Shown one piece after another: positions 1 through 7,928 of a stretch of 15,897 nt of DNA. The stretch is from Chlorobiaceae bacterium (GTDB lineage Bacteria > Bacteroidota > Chlorobiia > Chlorobiales > Chlorobiaceae). The position numbers were made by a program, and so were the translations under genes. The stretch spans positions 1-15,897 of the forward strand of contig JAAXUM010000008.1 in the NCBI GenBank assembly GCA_013336025.1. Direction: 5' to 3'. The number at the start of each line of letters is the position of its first letter. Position 1 is the first letter of the stretch. The notes below the pieces were generated by a model. It was not told the DNA's origin. It ran no database searches and worked only from the letters and a program-made list of their open reading frames with translations.

Positions 1-766
1 CTTCAGTCAGCTCAATACCCATCTGCCGGGCAAGAAAACTGTGCTCGAAATACGCTGAGTTGTAGATACCCGGAGTGAGCAGCACAACGTTCGGTTCGCG
101 GCGTGAAACCGGGCTTATTTCCTGCAGGGTGCGGAGCAGTTCCTGGGGATAGTTCTCAATTGGCCGCACCTGATATTTTTCAAACAGCACGGGAAATGCA
201 CGCTTCATGGCCTGCCGGTTCTGAAGCATATAGGAAACCCCGCTCGGTGTTCTCAGATTGTCTTCAAGCACCAGGTAGTGCCCCTCTTTGTCGCGGATAA
301 TATCGCTTCCTGCAACATGAACATAAATGCCGAGAGGGGGATTGACTCCGATGAACTCACGCCTGAAGTGCTGGCTTCCAAGAACCAGCTCCGCAGGAAT
401 AACCTTGTCTTTCAGGATTTTCTGATTGTGGTAGATGTCGCGCAGGAACTTGTTCAGTGCGGTTATGCGCTGCTCCAGACCTTTTTCAATGATTTTCCAC
501 TCATGGGCAGGCAGTACCCTTGGAACCATATCGAAAGGGAAAATCCGTTCAATGCCCTCTTCCAGGCCATACACCGTAAAGGTGATTCCCTGATTGCGGA
601 AAAAAATATTGAGAATCTGGCGGCGGGCCTTGATGTCATCTGATGAGAACTGGCTGAAACGGTGAAGCAGTTTGTCGTAGTGAGCGCGCGGTCTGCCTTC
701 ATGCGAGATCACCTCGTCAAAAAACCGGCCCGGCTCAGCTTCATATCGTTCGAAAAAGCGGCTCAT
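1..766 (-). CDS. Circularly permuted ATP-grasp protein (DUF407/CP_ATPgrasp_1 type), N-terminal part
   Basis: The minus strand is open from an ATG at 766-764 through the left edge, giving 255 visible residues that begin [19 protein letters not shown]. Recognisable family stretches are [54 protein letters not shown] and [16 protein letters not shown]. These match the circularly permuted ATP-grasp (DUF404/DUF407) proteins, predicted to form peptide or amide bonds using ATP. Family members are usually about 470-500 aa, so roughly half is seen. They are commonly followed by an alpha-E (DUF403) protein and a transglutaminase-like protein; any such partners would lie beyond the left edge. The frame stays open upstream of the ATG to about 850 but has no other ATG, and the Shine-Dalgarno match is weak. 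The substrate is unknown. The family call is secure; the start codon is reasonably so. Confidence 0.88.
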   Translation of the reverse strand, partial: MSRFFERYEAEPGRFFDEVISHEGRPRAHYDKLLHRFSQFSSDDIKARRQILNIFFRNQGITFTVYGLEEGIERIFPFDMVPRVLPAHEWKIIEKGLEQRITALNKFLRDIYHNQKILKDKVIPAELVLGSQHFRREFIGVNPPLGIYVHVAGSDIIRDKEGHYLVLEDNLRTPSGVSYMLQNRQAMKRAFPVLFEKYQVRPIENYPQELLRTLQEISPVSRREPNVVLLTPGIYNSAYFEHSFLARQMGIELTE

Positions 767-1121
767 ACGCTTGGGTGTCTTCTTGTTTTCGAAATACGCC
801 TCTTGTTGCAGAGATTCGCATCTGATTTGTTCTGCACTCAGCCGATCAAATCAGATGCGATCTTTATTAATAGCTATATACTTAAAAATATTCGGATAAA
901 AATAGAAATAGCCTAAAAAAAATACATTTATGAAGATAATGTGATGATTTTTTTCTTGGGCCTTATTAAAAAGGGATGCTGATGAGCTTTTTGCGGTTTG
1001 CTTTTTTGCATGTTTTCTGTTTGCCCTTGCCGATAGAGGATAGTTCTTTTTATGTATCTTCTTTTTTTTGGGGCTGTCGGTAATGCCGACGCTTTCTGCA
1101 ACTTTAAAATACTCAGCATCA
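767..1121. other. Divergent intergenic region, AT-rich
   Basis: This 355-bp gap separates the minus-strand ATP-grasp gene from the plus-strand epimerase. It holds a perfect 14-bp inverted repeat (816-860, listed separately) and a very AT-rich stretch (about 860-960) that probably contains promoters. I could not assign a convincing -35/-10 pair to either gene. A TAAAAT at 1105-1110 lies just before the epimerase start but has no good -35 partner. No supportable coding sequence was found. Confidence 0.6.
816..860. repeat. Perfect 14-bp inverted repeat (hairpin) upstream of the ATP-grasp gene
   Basis: TCGCATCTGATTTG (816-829) and CAAATCAGATGCGA (847-860) are exact reverse complements separated by 17 nt. 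The hairpin starts about 50 nt before the ATP-grasp start codon on the minus strand, so it would lie in that gene's 5' leader if transcription starts in the AT-rich block beyond it. No T-run follows on either strand, so it does not look like an intrinsic terminator. It could be a protein-binding palindrome, an mRNA stability element or a dispersed repeat; the sequence alone does not say which. Confidence 0.8.
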
Positions 1122-2150
1122 ATGAATGTACTGGTTACCGGTGCGGCTGGATTTATCGGTTCTCATGTTTGCCGGAGGCTGCTTGACAGAGGCGACAGGG
1201 TTACTGGTCTTGATAATATGAATGATTACTATGATGTTCATCTTAAAGAGTCCCGTCTTGCTCAGCTTGAGTCGGAAGATGCCTTTTGTTTTGTGAAAAT
1301 GGATCTTGCCGATCGGACAGGTATGGAAGAGCTTTTTAATACCAGCAGGTTTGACAGGGTGATCAATCTTGCGGCTCAGGCCGGGGTGCGCTACTCACTC
1401 ATCAATCCATACTCCTATATTGACAGCAATATCCAGGGTTTTTTGAATATTCTTGAGGGTTGTCGCCATAACGGTATAGAGCATCTGGTTTATGCCTCTT
1501 CGAGTTCAGTTTATGGCGCAAACGAATCCATGCCGTTTTCAGTACATGACAATGTTGATCATCCTTTGTCACTGTATGCTGCAAGCAAAAAGGCAAATGA
1601 GCTGATGGCTCATACCTACAGTCATCTTTATGGCATTCCCTCAACCGGGTTGCGTTTTTTTACAGTATATGGCCCATGGGGACGACCGGATATGGCGCTT
1701 TTTCTCTTTACCGAAGCTATTCTTGCCGGCAGACCGATAGAGGTGTTCAACTTCGGAAACCATCGAAGGGATTTTACCTACATTGATGATATTGTCGAAG
1801 GGGTGCTGAGGACGCTTGATCATCCAGCCGAACCAAATCCGGACTGGACAGGTCTCAAGCCCGATCCCGGAACGAGCAGAGCGCCCTGGAGGGTCTACAA
1901 TATCGGTAACAGTCGCCCGGTGAACCTTATGGACTATATCGGAGCGCTTGAGCGGGAGTTGGGAAAAACCGCCGAAAAGAATTTTCTGCCGATGCAGCCC
2001 GGTGATGTTCCTGATACCTATGCCGATGTTGATCAGCTTATAGCCGATATCGGTTATAAGCCTGAAACGAGTGTCGATGAGGGTATCAGGCGGTTTGTCG
2101 CCTGGTATCTGGAGTATTACGGCAGCAAGGAGTCCGGGAGCGTAAAGTAG
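1122..2150 (+). CDS. NAD-dependent sugar-nucleotide epimerase, UDP-glucuronate 4-epimerase type
   Basis: This 342-aa protein belongs to the extended short-chain dehydrogenase/reductase (NAD-dependent epimerase/dehydratase) family. Visible features are the N-terminal dinucleotide-binding GAAGFIG (residues 7-13), the catalytic YAASK (Y152, K156) with upstream serines in YASSSSVYG (124-132), and [15 protein letters not shown] (178-192). The last stretch and the overall pattern ([21 protein letters not shown]) resemble UDP-glucuronate 4-epimerases (CapI/GAE group), which make UDP-galacturonate for surface polysaccharide in the cytoplasm. The ATG at 1122 was chosen because [14 protein letters not shown] is the family's normal N-terminus; the frame continues 18 codons upstream without homology. 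The 3' end overlaps the convergent AlbA_2 gene by 34 bp. Substrate specificity is inferred from resemblance, not from a diagnostic residue. Confidence 0.9.
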   Translation: MNVLVTGAAGFIGSHVCRRLLDRGDRVTGLDNMNDYYDVHLKESRLAQLESEDAFCFVKMDLADRTGMEELFNTSRFDRVINLAAQAGVRYSLINPYSYIDSNIQGFLNILEGCRHNGIEHLVYASSSSVYGANESMPFSVHDNVDHPLSLYAASKKANELMAHTYSHLYGIPSTGLRFFTVYGPWGRPDMALFLFTEAILAGRPIEVFNFGNHRRDFTYIDDIVEGVLRTLDHPAEPNPDWTGLKPDPGTSRAPWRVYNIGNSRPVNLMDYIGALERELGKTAEKNFLPMQPGDVPDTYADVDQLIADIGYKPETSVDEGIRRFVAWYLEYYGSKESGSVK

Positions 2151-2809
2151 CTGCTTTTTCCCTCGGTGCAGAGGTTCATGGTACCTGTTCTCACCAGTGA
2201 AACCAGTGTTGCCGTTGCTTCATGGATCGTAATGTCCGCAAGTATTCCATACTCGGCAGCGGTAATGCGGGTGTGCGTTTTGAGATAGTCAAGGAGTTTT
2301 TTTTCCTGATTTCCGAAGGATATCGAAACTGGTGCCCGAAGCGACTGCAAGAGAGCGATATGCTCTTCAGTTGCAGCCCGGTTGTGGCTTCCTTCGCGAA
2401 GGTAAACCTTTTTTTTCCATAAAGGTTTCAGTGTTTCCGGGTCTCTTGCTTCCTCAATGTGAAAATGTGGTTTATGAGGACTTTCGGGAATGATCACCTT
2501 CAGTATCATTCGACGTTTAAACTCTTCAATGAAGGTTTCTATGACCGGACTTGGTTCGATATGGTGTTGTACGGCATCATAGACAATTTCAAGAGTCTCT
2601 TTTTCACTGTGAATGCCTACAACTCTTTTATCATCGTCAACACCGATAAGGATAGTTCCTCCAGAGGTATTGGCAAAAGCCGAGATCGGTCTTGCGATTT
2701 TTTCCGCAGAGTGCACAAGACGCTTGAACTCGGTATGGAGATTCTCACCCTGTCCGATTATGTCGGAAAGGGTGAGAACTTCAGGCCTGGGCCAGCATCG
2801 CAGTGTCAT
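2117..2809 (-). CDS. AlbA_2 (Schlafen-type) domain protein with C-terminal winged-helix-like region
   Basis: A 230-aa protein. Residues about 17-155 match the AlbA_2/Schlafen N-terminal domain. Its hallmark pieces are [10 protein letters not shown] (21-30), the glycine turn [17 protein letters not shown] (44-60), and a late [15 protein letters not shown] (136-150). Residues about 165-225 ([23 protein letters not shown] onward) look like a winged helix-turn-helix. Such proteins are usually annotated as ATP-binding or transcriptional regulators, but function is rarely proven. The gene lies 42 nt after lysS on the same strand and may be read through from it. Its codons 12-24 form a near-perfect hairpin (2742-2778), and its last 34 bp overlap the epimerase gene. 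The ATG at 2809 is the only ATG before the domain. Domain call firm, role unknown. Confidence 0.85.
   Translation of the reverse strand: MTLRCWPRPEVLTLSDIIGQGENLHTEFKRLVHSAEKIARPISAFANTSGGTILIGVDDDKRVVGIHSEKETLEIVYDAVQHHIEPSPVIETFIEEFKRRMILKVIIPESPHKPHFHIEEARDPETLKPLWKKKVYLREGSHNRAATEEHIALLQSLRAPVSISFGNQEKKLLDYLKTHTRITAAEYGILADITIHEATATLVSLVRTGTMNLCTEGKSSYFTLPDSLLP
2742..2778. repeat. 16-bp imperfect hairpin inside the start of the AlbA_2 gene
   Basis: TTCTCACCCTGTCCGA (2742-2757) and TCGGAAAGGGTGAGAA (2763-2778) are complementary at 15 of 16 positions around a 5-nt loop. In the minus-strand mRNA the hairpin occupies codons about 12-24, just after the start codon, where it could hinder early translation or bind protein as DNA. 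The encoded residues ([11 protein letters not shown]) still fit the domain, so this is not an insertion. Confidence 0.7.
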
Positions 2810-2828
2810 GACGGCTCTGTTTGTCTTT

Positions 2829-2860
2829 AAAAAAAACAGCCGGATTGGTTGCTATTCCGG
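2829..2860 (-). terminator. Weak possible intrinsic terminator after lysS
   Basis: On the minus strand CCGGA and TCCGG form a 5-bp stem around an 11-nt loop that contains the lysS stop codon; the stem is followed by CTG and eight T residues. The stem is short, so it probably gives partial termination at most before the AlbA_2 gene 42 nt downstream of lysS. Confidence 0.35.
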
Positions 2861-4381
2861 TTTCAGGTGCGGAAAGAAGATGACATCTCTTATCGAGTCC
2901 TGACCGGTGAGCAGCATGACCATCCTGTCGACACCGACACCAAGTCCCGCACATGGCGGCATACCGTATTCGAGCGCCCGAAGGAAATCCTCATCGACAA
3001 TCATCGCTTCCTCATCCCCTCTCTGACGCAGTTTTGACTGTGCTTCAAGTCGTTCACGCTGAATGACAGGATCGTTCAGCTCTGAAAATGAGTTGCAGAG
3101 TTCCTTTCCGCCGGCAATGAGTTCAAACCGCTCGACAAAACCGGGTTTGGATCGGTGTTCCTTTGCCAGAGGCGACATTTCTATCGGATAATCGGTAATA
3201 AATGTTGGCTGAATAAGTTTTGGCTCGACAAATTCACCAAATATTTCGTCGATGATTTTCCCGCTGCTGATTTTCGGATCAAGCTCAAGCCCAAGATCCC
3301 TGGCCATTGATCGAAGTTCATGTTCATCTTTATCGCTGATATCAATACCGCAATACTCTTTAATGGAGTCCGTTATCGTGAGTCTTCGGAACGGAGGTTT
3401 AAGGCTTATGTCGTTGCCGAGAAAAACAACGGAGTCACAGTTGTTCACTGCACATGCGGCCTGGTAAAAAAGCTCTTCAACCAGCTTCATCATCCACTCG
3501 TAATCCTTGTATGCAACGTAGAGTTCAACCTGGGTGAATTCGGGATTGTGAAAACGGTCGATGCCCTCATTGCGGAAATCCTTGGCAAACTCAAAGACTC
3601 CGTCAAAACCGCCGACAATAAGTCGCTTCAGGTAGAGCTCATTGGCAATGCGCAGATAGAGCTGCATGTCGAGTGCATTGTGGTGCGTCGTGAATGGACG
3701 TGCCGCCGCACCGCCGTAAATCGGCTGAAGAATCGGGGTTTCAACCTCAAGCCATCCTTGTCCGGTGAAAAATCCTCGCATGAATGAGACAATGGCAGAG
3801 CGCTTGATAAAGGTCTGCTTTACATCGGGATTGACGATAAGGTCAACATAGCGTTGGCGGTAACGGAGTTCCTTGTCGCTGAACGCATCATAGACTACTT
3901 TCTGTCCGTCAATCTCTTTTTCCTTGGCTATCGGGATAGGGCGAAGCGACTTGCTGAGCAAAGAGAATTCCTGGGCGTGTACGGATATTTCACCGGTTTT
4001 TGTTTTAAACGTGTAGCCCTTCACGCCGACAATATCACCGATATCGAGCAGCTTGAATGTCTGATAGGAGGATTCGCCGACATCATCTTTTTTCAGGTAA
4101 ATCTGGATTCTGCCGTTTGCATCCTGCAGATGGAAAAACGAGGCTTTCCCCATTTTTCTGATCGTCATGATTCTTCCGGCAACAGAAACGGTTTCGGTTG
4201 CATCATCCTCAAAGTTCGTGATGATCGAATCGGAAAAGTGTGTTACGTCAAAATGGCAGGGGTATGGATTCACTCCGGATTCTGCAAGGTGGAGCCGTTC
4301 CTCCAAACGCCTTTTCATCTGGTCGTTAAGGGATATCTGCTGGGGCTGCCCAGGATTCTGCGGGTTTTCATTAGGCGTCAT
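2852..4381 (-). CDS. lysS: Lysyl-tRNA synthetase, class II
   Basis: This 509-aa protein charges tRNA-Lys with lysine in the cytoplasm. Its length is normal for bacterial class II LysS (about 500 aa). An OB-fold anticodon-binding domain covers about residues 60-150 ([21 protein letters not shown]). Catalytic motif 1 lies around [10 protein letters not shown] (209-218), motif 2 is [18 protein letters not shown] (270-287 region), and motif 3 is [12 protein letters not shown] (479-490). The lysine-pocket segment [13 protein letters not shown] (395-407) is also present. The ATG at 4381 gives a short disordered N-terminal tail before the helix [15 protein letters not shown], typical for the family. 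It lies 46 nt after crtB on the same strand, so the two may share a transcript. Confidence 0.97.
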   Translation of the reverse strand: MTPNENPQNPGQPQQISLNDQMKRRLEERLHLAESGVNPYPCHFDVTHFSDSIITNFEDDATETVSVAGRIMTIRKMGKASFFHLQDANGRIQIYLKKDDVGESSYQTFKLLDIGDIVGVKGYTFKTKTGEISVHAQEFSLLSKSLRPIPIAKEKEIDGQKVVYDAFSDKELRYRQRYVDLIVNPDVKQTFIKRSAIVSFMRGFFTGQGWLEVETPILQPIYGGAAARPFTTHHNALDMQLYLRIANELYLKRLIVGGFDGVFEFAKDFRNEGIDRFHNPEFTQVELYVAYKDYEWMMKLVEELFYQAACAVNNCDSVVFLGNDISLKPPFRRLTITDSIKEYCGIDISDKDEHELRSMARDLGLELDPKISSGKIIDEIFGEFVEPKLIQPTFITDYPIEMSPLAKEHRSKPGFVERFELIAGGKELCNSFSELNDPVIQRERLEAQSKLRQRGDEEAMIVDEDFLRALEYGMPPCAGLGVGVDRMVMLLTGQDSIRDVIFFPHLKPE

Positions 4382-4427
4382 GCTTGCTGCAATGGTCTGT
4401 TTATTGATGGCTCGTTAAATCGGGTGA

Positions 4428-5360
4428 TCAGCCGGTTATCATGGTTTTGTACCAGACATAGGGAATGGTACTTATTTTCTGATAAAACGACCGGTAAGCC
4501 CGTTGTGAAAAAACGTCGTAGTTGTTCTCTTCGATTGCATTGAGAATATTGCTGTAGTTCAGACTGCTGATCATGACTGCAAAACGGCTGTTTTTTTCAA
4601 GCATGGGAATTCCTTTTTCAGAAGAGCGATAATAGTGTCGTGCTCTGTTAATCTGGAATTTCATGAGTTCGAGAAAGTTGCCATTCATTTTTTTCTGCAT
4701 GAACTCCTTTTCAGTGTAACTGAACCGCCTGAGATCTTCACGGGGCAGATAAATTCTTCCCCTGTCGATGTCTTCACCGATATCCCTGAGAATATTGGTC
4801 AATTGCATGGCGATGCCAAGTTCAATGGCATGCTGCAGAGCATCTTTATTGGTGTAACCGAAAATTTCAGATGTCATGAGTCCAACAACCGATGCGACCT
4901 TGTAGCAATAAACATAGAGATCATCAAACGTTTCAAATGGTTTGAATTCGATGTCCATGGCCACGCCGTCAATAAGGTCGAGCGGTAGTTCAAGCGGTAT
5001 GGAATAGTGCTGTATGGTGTCGTACCATGCCGTCATGATCGGATCGGAGCCTGGTTGCCCGGCATAACAGTTTCTCAGCCTGATTTTCCACTCTTCAAGC
5101 AATCGATTGATTTCATCACGGGTTATCTGCCCGTTGGTCAGTTTATCTTCGGCAAGGTCAACAAGATCATCCACTGTTCGCAGCAGGGCATACATGGCGA
5201 AAATAGGATTCTGCTGTTTTTTTGGAAGAAAAAGACTGGCCAGATAAAAGGTTTTGGCGTGATGTTTCGAAATCTGGCGACAGTAATTATAAGAGTTCTG
5301 AAGGGTTGCAGGACTCTCTGCATTCTGGACGGAGGTTTGCCCGTTGTAGCTGTAATTCAT
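4428..5360 (-). CDS. crtB: Phytoene synthase
   Basis: A 310-aa trans-isoprenyl diphosphate synthase of the squalene/phytoene synthase family. It joins two geranylgeranyl diphosphates to give phytoene, the first committed step of carotenoid synthesis, which in green sulfur bacteria feeds chlorobactene or isorenieratene for chlorosomes and reaction centres. Both Mg-diphosphate-binding aspartate motifs are visible: D64DLVD68 and D193IGED197 in the signature LQLTNILRDIGEDIDRGRIY. The first lies just after FAMYALLRTV. Squalene synthases and HpnC/HpnD share this fold, but the N-terminal pattern and the signature fit CrtB better. The gene is first in a minus-strand series crtB-lysS-AlbA_2 and is transcribed divergently from hflX. 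Confidence 0.9.
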   Translation of the reverse strand: MNYSYNGQTSVQNAESPATLQNSYNYCRQISKHHAKTFYLASLFLPKKQQNPIFAMYALLRTVDDLVDLAEDKLTNGQITRDEINRLLEEWKIRLRNCYAGQPGSDPIMTAWYDTIQHYSIPLELPLDLIDGVAMDIEFKPFETFDDLYVYCYKVASVVGLMTSEIFGYTNKDALQHAIELGIAMQLTNILRDIGEDIDRGRIYLPREDLRRFSYTEKEFMQKKMNGNFLELMKFQINRARHYYRSSEKGIPMLEKNSRFAVMISSLNYSNILNAIEENNYDVFSQRAYRSFYQKISTIPYVWYKTMITG

Positions 5361-5459
5361 CTGACATTCGTGCTTTTATTTGGCCTCTTATCCTGCAATC
5401 AGGCATTTACTTCCGACACTGTTGCCGTGACAGCTAAAAATATGTAACTTTTTACAAGC

Positions 5460-5487
5460 TGAATATGTTTACAAAAGGTGTTGTCAA
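5460..5487 (-). promoter_or_regulatory. Candidate sigma-70 promoter for crtB
   Basis: On the minus strand a perfect TTGACA (5487-5482) is followed after 16 nt by TATTCA (5465-5460), a weak -10 with three of six consensus matches. Transcription would start near 5453, giving a leader of about 92 nt before crtB. Its -35 overlaps the -35 of the divergent hflX promoter, so the two polymerases could not bind at once. Confidence 0.45.
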
Positions 5488-5509
5488 GATAAAACAATGC
5501 CTGTAATAT
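5481..5509 (+). promoter_or_regulatory. Sigma-70 type promoter for hflX
   Basis: TTGTCA (5481-5486) and TAATAT (5504-5509) are separated by exactly 17 nt. Normal spacing from the -10 puts the transcription start at about 5516, which is the A of the hflX ATG. The hflX message would then be leaderless, or translation starts downstream (see hflX). Confidence 0.65.
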
Positions 5510-5515
5510 AGCAAA

Positions 5516-6877
5516 ATGCAGCAGGGTGTACCCCTGCAATTATTATTATCAACGTCATCAAGATCATCCGGATTGAATATAACAAGCTATGAGAAGAAGA
5601 CGGAAAAGGCCGTACTGATCGGCTTGTGTTCCCCTCCTGAATTGCCGAGAACCCTTGTGGAAGAGTATCTTCAAGAGCTTGCCTTCCTTGCCGATACGGC
5701 AGGAGCTGATGTTCTCATGTCGATAATCCAGGAGAAAAAACAGCGAGATCCAGCCTCTTTTCTCGGGAAAGGCAAGGTTGATGAACTTGCTGATTTTGTG
5801 AAGGAAAATGCTGTCGACATCGTTATCTGTGATGACGATCTTACTCCCGTGCAGGCAAGAAATCTCGAACGGGCTCTCGAGTGTAAAGTGATTGATCGGA
5901 CAGGACTTATCCTGCAGATTTTTGCCATACGGGCGCAATCGTCCCAGGCGAAAATGCAGGTCGAGCTTGCCCAGCTTGAGTATATGCTGCCCCGGCTTTC
6001 AGGTCAGTGGACCCATTTATCGAAACAGAAAGGAGGGATCGGAAGCAAAGGGCCGGGTGAAACCCAGATCGAAACCGACCGGCGTCTTGTCCGAAACAGG
6101 ATATCCCTTCTCAAACGCAAGCTGCGTGAGGTACTGCTGCAACATGATACCCAGACTCGCGGACGCCTGATTATTCCAAGGGTTGCTCTGGTAGGGTATA
6201 CCAATGCAGGCAAGTCAACACTGATGAACATCCTCTGCCCTGAAGCGGATGCCTTTGCCGAAAATCGTCTTTTTGCAACGCTTGACACAAAAACCCGTCG
6301 GCTTGAACTTAAAATCAACAAACTTGTTCTGCTCTCAGATACGGTGGGTTTTATCCGCAAGCTGCCGCACCATCTTGTAGAGAGCTTCAAGTCAACGCTC
6401 GACGAGGTGCTGCAGGCGGATTTTCTTCTCCATGTGATTGATGTCAGTCACCCCGCTTTTGAGGAACAGATGGTGGTTGTCCGGGAGACGCTCAGGGAGC
6501 TTGGTGTTGAACATGATAACATTATTGATGTTTTCAACAAGATCGATGCGCTTGAAGATCCGGGGGTTCTGGGAGCACTTCGCCTGAAGTATCCCGAAGC
6601 TGTTTTTGTGTCGGCAGCTCGGGGTTTGAACATCGCCGTGCTCAAAGAGATTATCAGCGATCATGTTGCGCTCGACTACCGGGAGCGTAAAATTCGTACC
6701 CATGTGTCGAACTACAAGCTTATCGGTTATCTTTACGAACATACCGAAGTTGTCAGCAAACGGTATCTTGATGAAGACGTGGAGCTGACGTTCAGAGTGC
6801 ATAAAAACAGTCTCAAGCATATCGATGCGTTGATCAAGCCATTACAAATTCCTGATTATGTCTCTGCAGATCTATAA
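5516..6877 (+). CDS. hflX: GTPase HflX
   Basis: A 453-aa ribosome-associated GTPase that in other bacteria splits stalled or heat-damaged 70S ribosomes. The N-terminal HflX domain covers residues about 30-215, with GKGKVDEL (84-91), [13 protein letters not shown] and the conserved [18 protein letters not shown] (173-190). The G domain has G1 GYTNAGKST (227-235), G3 DTVGF (275-279), G4 NKID (341-344) and G5 around SAARG (366-370). The first about 25 residues are not family-like. A TTG at 5571, in the same frame, would start the protein at NITSYEKK and leave a 55-nt leader, so the start is uncertain. The 3' end overlaps ybeY by 20 bp, indicating an operon. Confidence 0.95.
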   Translation: MQQGVPLQLLLSTSSRSSGLNITSYEKKTEKAVLIGLCSPPELPRTLVEEYLQELAFLADTAGADVLMSIIQEKKQRDPASFLGKGKVDELADFVKENAVDIVICDDDLTPVQARNLERALECKVIDRTGLILQIFAIRAQSSQAKMQVELAQLEYMLPRLSGQWTHLSKQKGGIGSKGPGETQIETDRRLVRNRISLLKRKLREVLLQHDTQTRGRLIIPRVALVGYTNAGKSTLMNILCPEADAFAENRLFATLDTKTRRLELKINKLVLLSDTVGFIRKLPHHLVESFKSTLDEVLQADFLLHVIDVSHPAFEEQMVVVRETLRELGVEHDNIIDVFNKIDALEDPGVLGALRLKYPEAVFVSAARGLNIAVLKEIISDHVALDYRERKIRTHVSNYKLIGYLYEHTEVVSKRYLDEDVELTFRVHKNSLKHIDALIKPLQIPDYVSADL

Positions 6878-7280
6878 TACTACCAGAAGAGATATTTCCG
6901 AATCGCTTCTCTCCGGGATTGTCACGACAGTCCTGCAGGAAGAGGGTTTTCTCCTTGAGTCCCTTGTTGCCGTCTATTGCGGCAATAAAATGATTCACCG
7001 TATCAACAGAGAGTTTTTGCAGCACGATTATCCAACAGACACCATTACGTTTTCCTACAGCAAAGGCCCTGAAATTGATGGGGAATTCTATATTTCTCTG
7101 GATGCTGTTGAGGAGAACTCCACGCGCTTCAAGGTGAGTTTTAACGAAGAGCTTATGCGTGTCACCATCCATTCTGCGCTTCATCTTGCCGGATATCAGG
7201 ATGAAAAAGACGAGGAGAGGAAGGTGATGCAGGAAAAAGAAGCCTTTTATCTCAAGCGTTTTGTCACGCCATCAACCTAA
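6858..7280 (+). CDS. ybeY: Endoribonuclease YbeY (rRNA maturation factor)
   Basis: A 140-aa metalloprotein of the UPF0054/YbeY family, which acts in 16S rRNA 3'-end maturation and ribosome quality control. Family features are [15 protein letters not shown] (53-67) and the metal site H105[10 protein letters not shown]115. In the usual HGxLHLxGYDH signature the third ligand is His; here that position is Asp115 and the second position is Ser instead of Gly. I believe an acidic residue here is normal for Bacteroidetes/Chlorobi, so it is probably functional. The start ATG lies inside the end of hflX, consistent with translational coupling of two ribosome-surveillance genes. Confidence 0.95.
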   Translation: MSLQIYNTTRRDISESLLSGIVTTVLQEEGFLLESLVAVYCGNKMIHRINREFLQHDYPTDTITFSYSKGPEIDGEFYISLDAVEENSTRFKVSFNEELMRVTIHSALHLAGYQDEKDEERKVMQEKEAFYLKRFVTPST

Positions 7281-7292
7281 CCGCTTTACCTC

Positions 7293-7865
7293 ATGGACAG
7301 CATCCGCAACGATGAGTCTTCAGCAAAGAAAAGCTCTTTCGGGCGCCGTTTTCTTGTTATCGGTATTCCGGTACTTGTTCTTCTGCTTCTGGGAGGAATT
7401 TTTCTGACCCGTTATCTCGACGATCAGAAACTCAGGAACCAGCAGCTTCGTTTTGAGGCTGAAAAGCATGAGATGTCTGAAACTCTTCAGACAAGTTATA
7501 CGGACGTGCAGCATAAAGACATTCGATTGTTCTCTCTTGCTCTTGCCTGGGCGGTGCGCAGTGAGCTCATGCGGGAGAACTATGATCAGATTGACCAGTA
7601 TTTTATTGAACTTATCAAACAGAACGGGTTCGGCACTGTGATGCTCATGGACACTCAGGGGTTTGTGAAGGTTTCTTCAGACAGGAATCTTCAGGGAAAA
7701 TTATTTTCCACCCTCTATCCCTCATTGAGTCTCAATGAAGAACAGCTGGTTTCATACCCTTTGTCCGGTACCAGAAGCCTTTTTGTTCTTCCAGTCATGG
7801 GGTTGAACGCAAAAATCGGCACCATTGCATTTGTGTATACCTACAGAACTCTCGGATCGCCGTAG
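7293..7865 (+). CDS. Membrane-anchored protein with extracytoplasmic domain, function unknown
   Basis: A 190-aa protein, not recognised. Residues 1-18 are charged and cytoplasmic. Residues about 19-39 (RFLVIGIPVLVLLLLGGIFLT) form one transmembrane helix. A helical stretch follows (about 42-65), and then a domain whose segment FGTVMLMDTQGFVKVSSDRNLQGK (about 113-136) resembles the small-molecule sensor (Cache/PAS-like) domains of membrane receptors, where a strand-turn-strand DxxG motif is common. No output domain (HAMP, kinase, GGDEF or methyl-accepting) follows, which is odd for a sensor. It starts 12 nt after ybeY and is probably in the hflX operon. The sensor idea is inference only. Confidence 0.75.
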   Translation: MDSIRNDESSAKKSSFGRRFLVIGIPVLVLLLLGGIFLTRYLDDQKLRNQQLRFEAEKHEMSETLQTSYTDVQHKDIRLFSLALAWAVRSELMRENYDQIDQYFIELIKQNGFGTVMLMDTQGFVKVSSDRNLQGKLFSTLYPSLSLNEEQLVSYPLSGTRSLFVLPVMGLNAKIGTIAFVYTYRTLGSP

Positions 7866-7928
7866 TATCTCAAGCAGGTTGATATCGTCTATCTGAGGAG
7901 GAATCATAACCATAAACGGATATTCATC

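Noticed and set aside
928..1122. 64-codon minus-strand open frame in the intergenic gap
   Set aside because: It is lysine-rich low-complexity translation of an AT-rich region, shares its start with the epimerase ATG on the opposite strand, and matches no family I know.
2117..2809. Schlafen-type protein as part of a defence system
   Set aside because: AlbA_2 domains appear in some defence genes, but the neighbours are lysS and crtB with no nuclease, helicase or other defence partner.
3320..4543. Long plus-strand open frames opposite lysS
   Set aside because: They are shadows of the conserved lysS coding strand, with no recognisable domain.
6004..6390. Arg/Ser-rich minus-strand open frame opposite hflX
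   Set aside because: The composition is typical of an antisense shadow, and the hflX G-domain motifs show which strand is coding.
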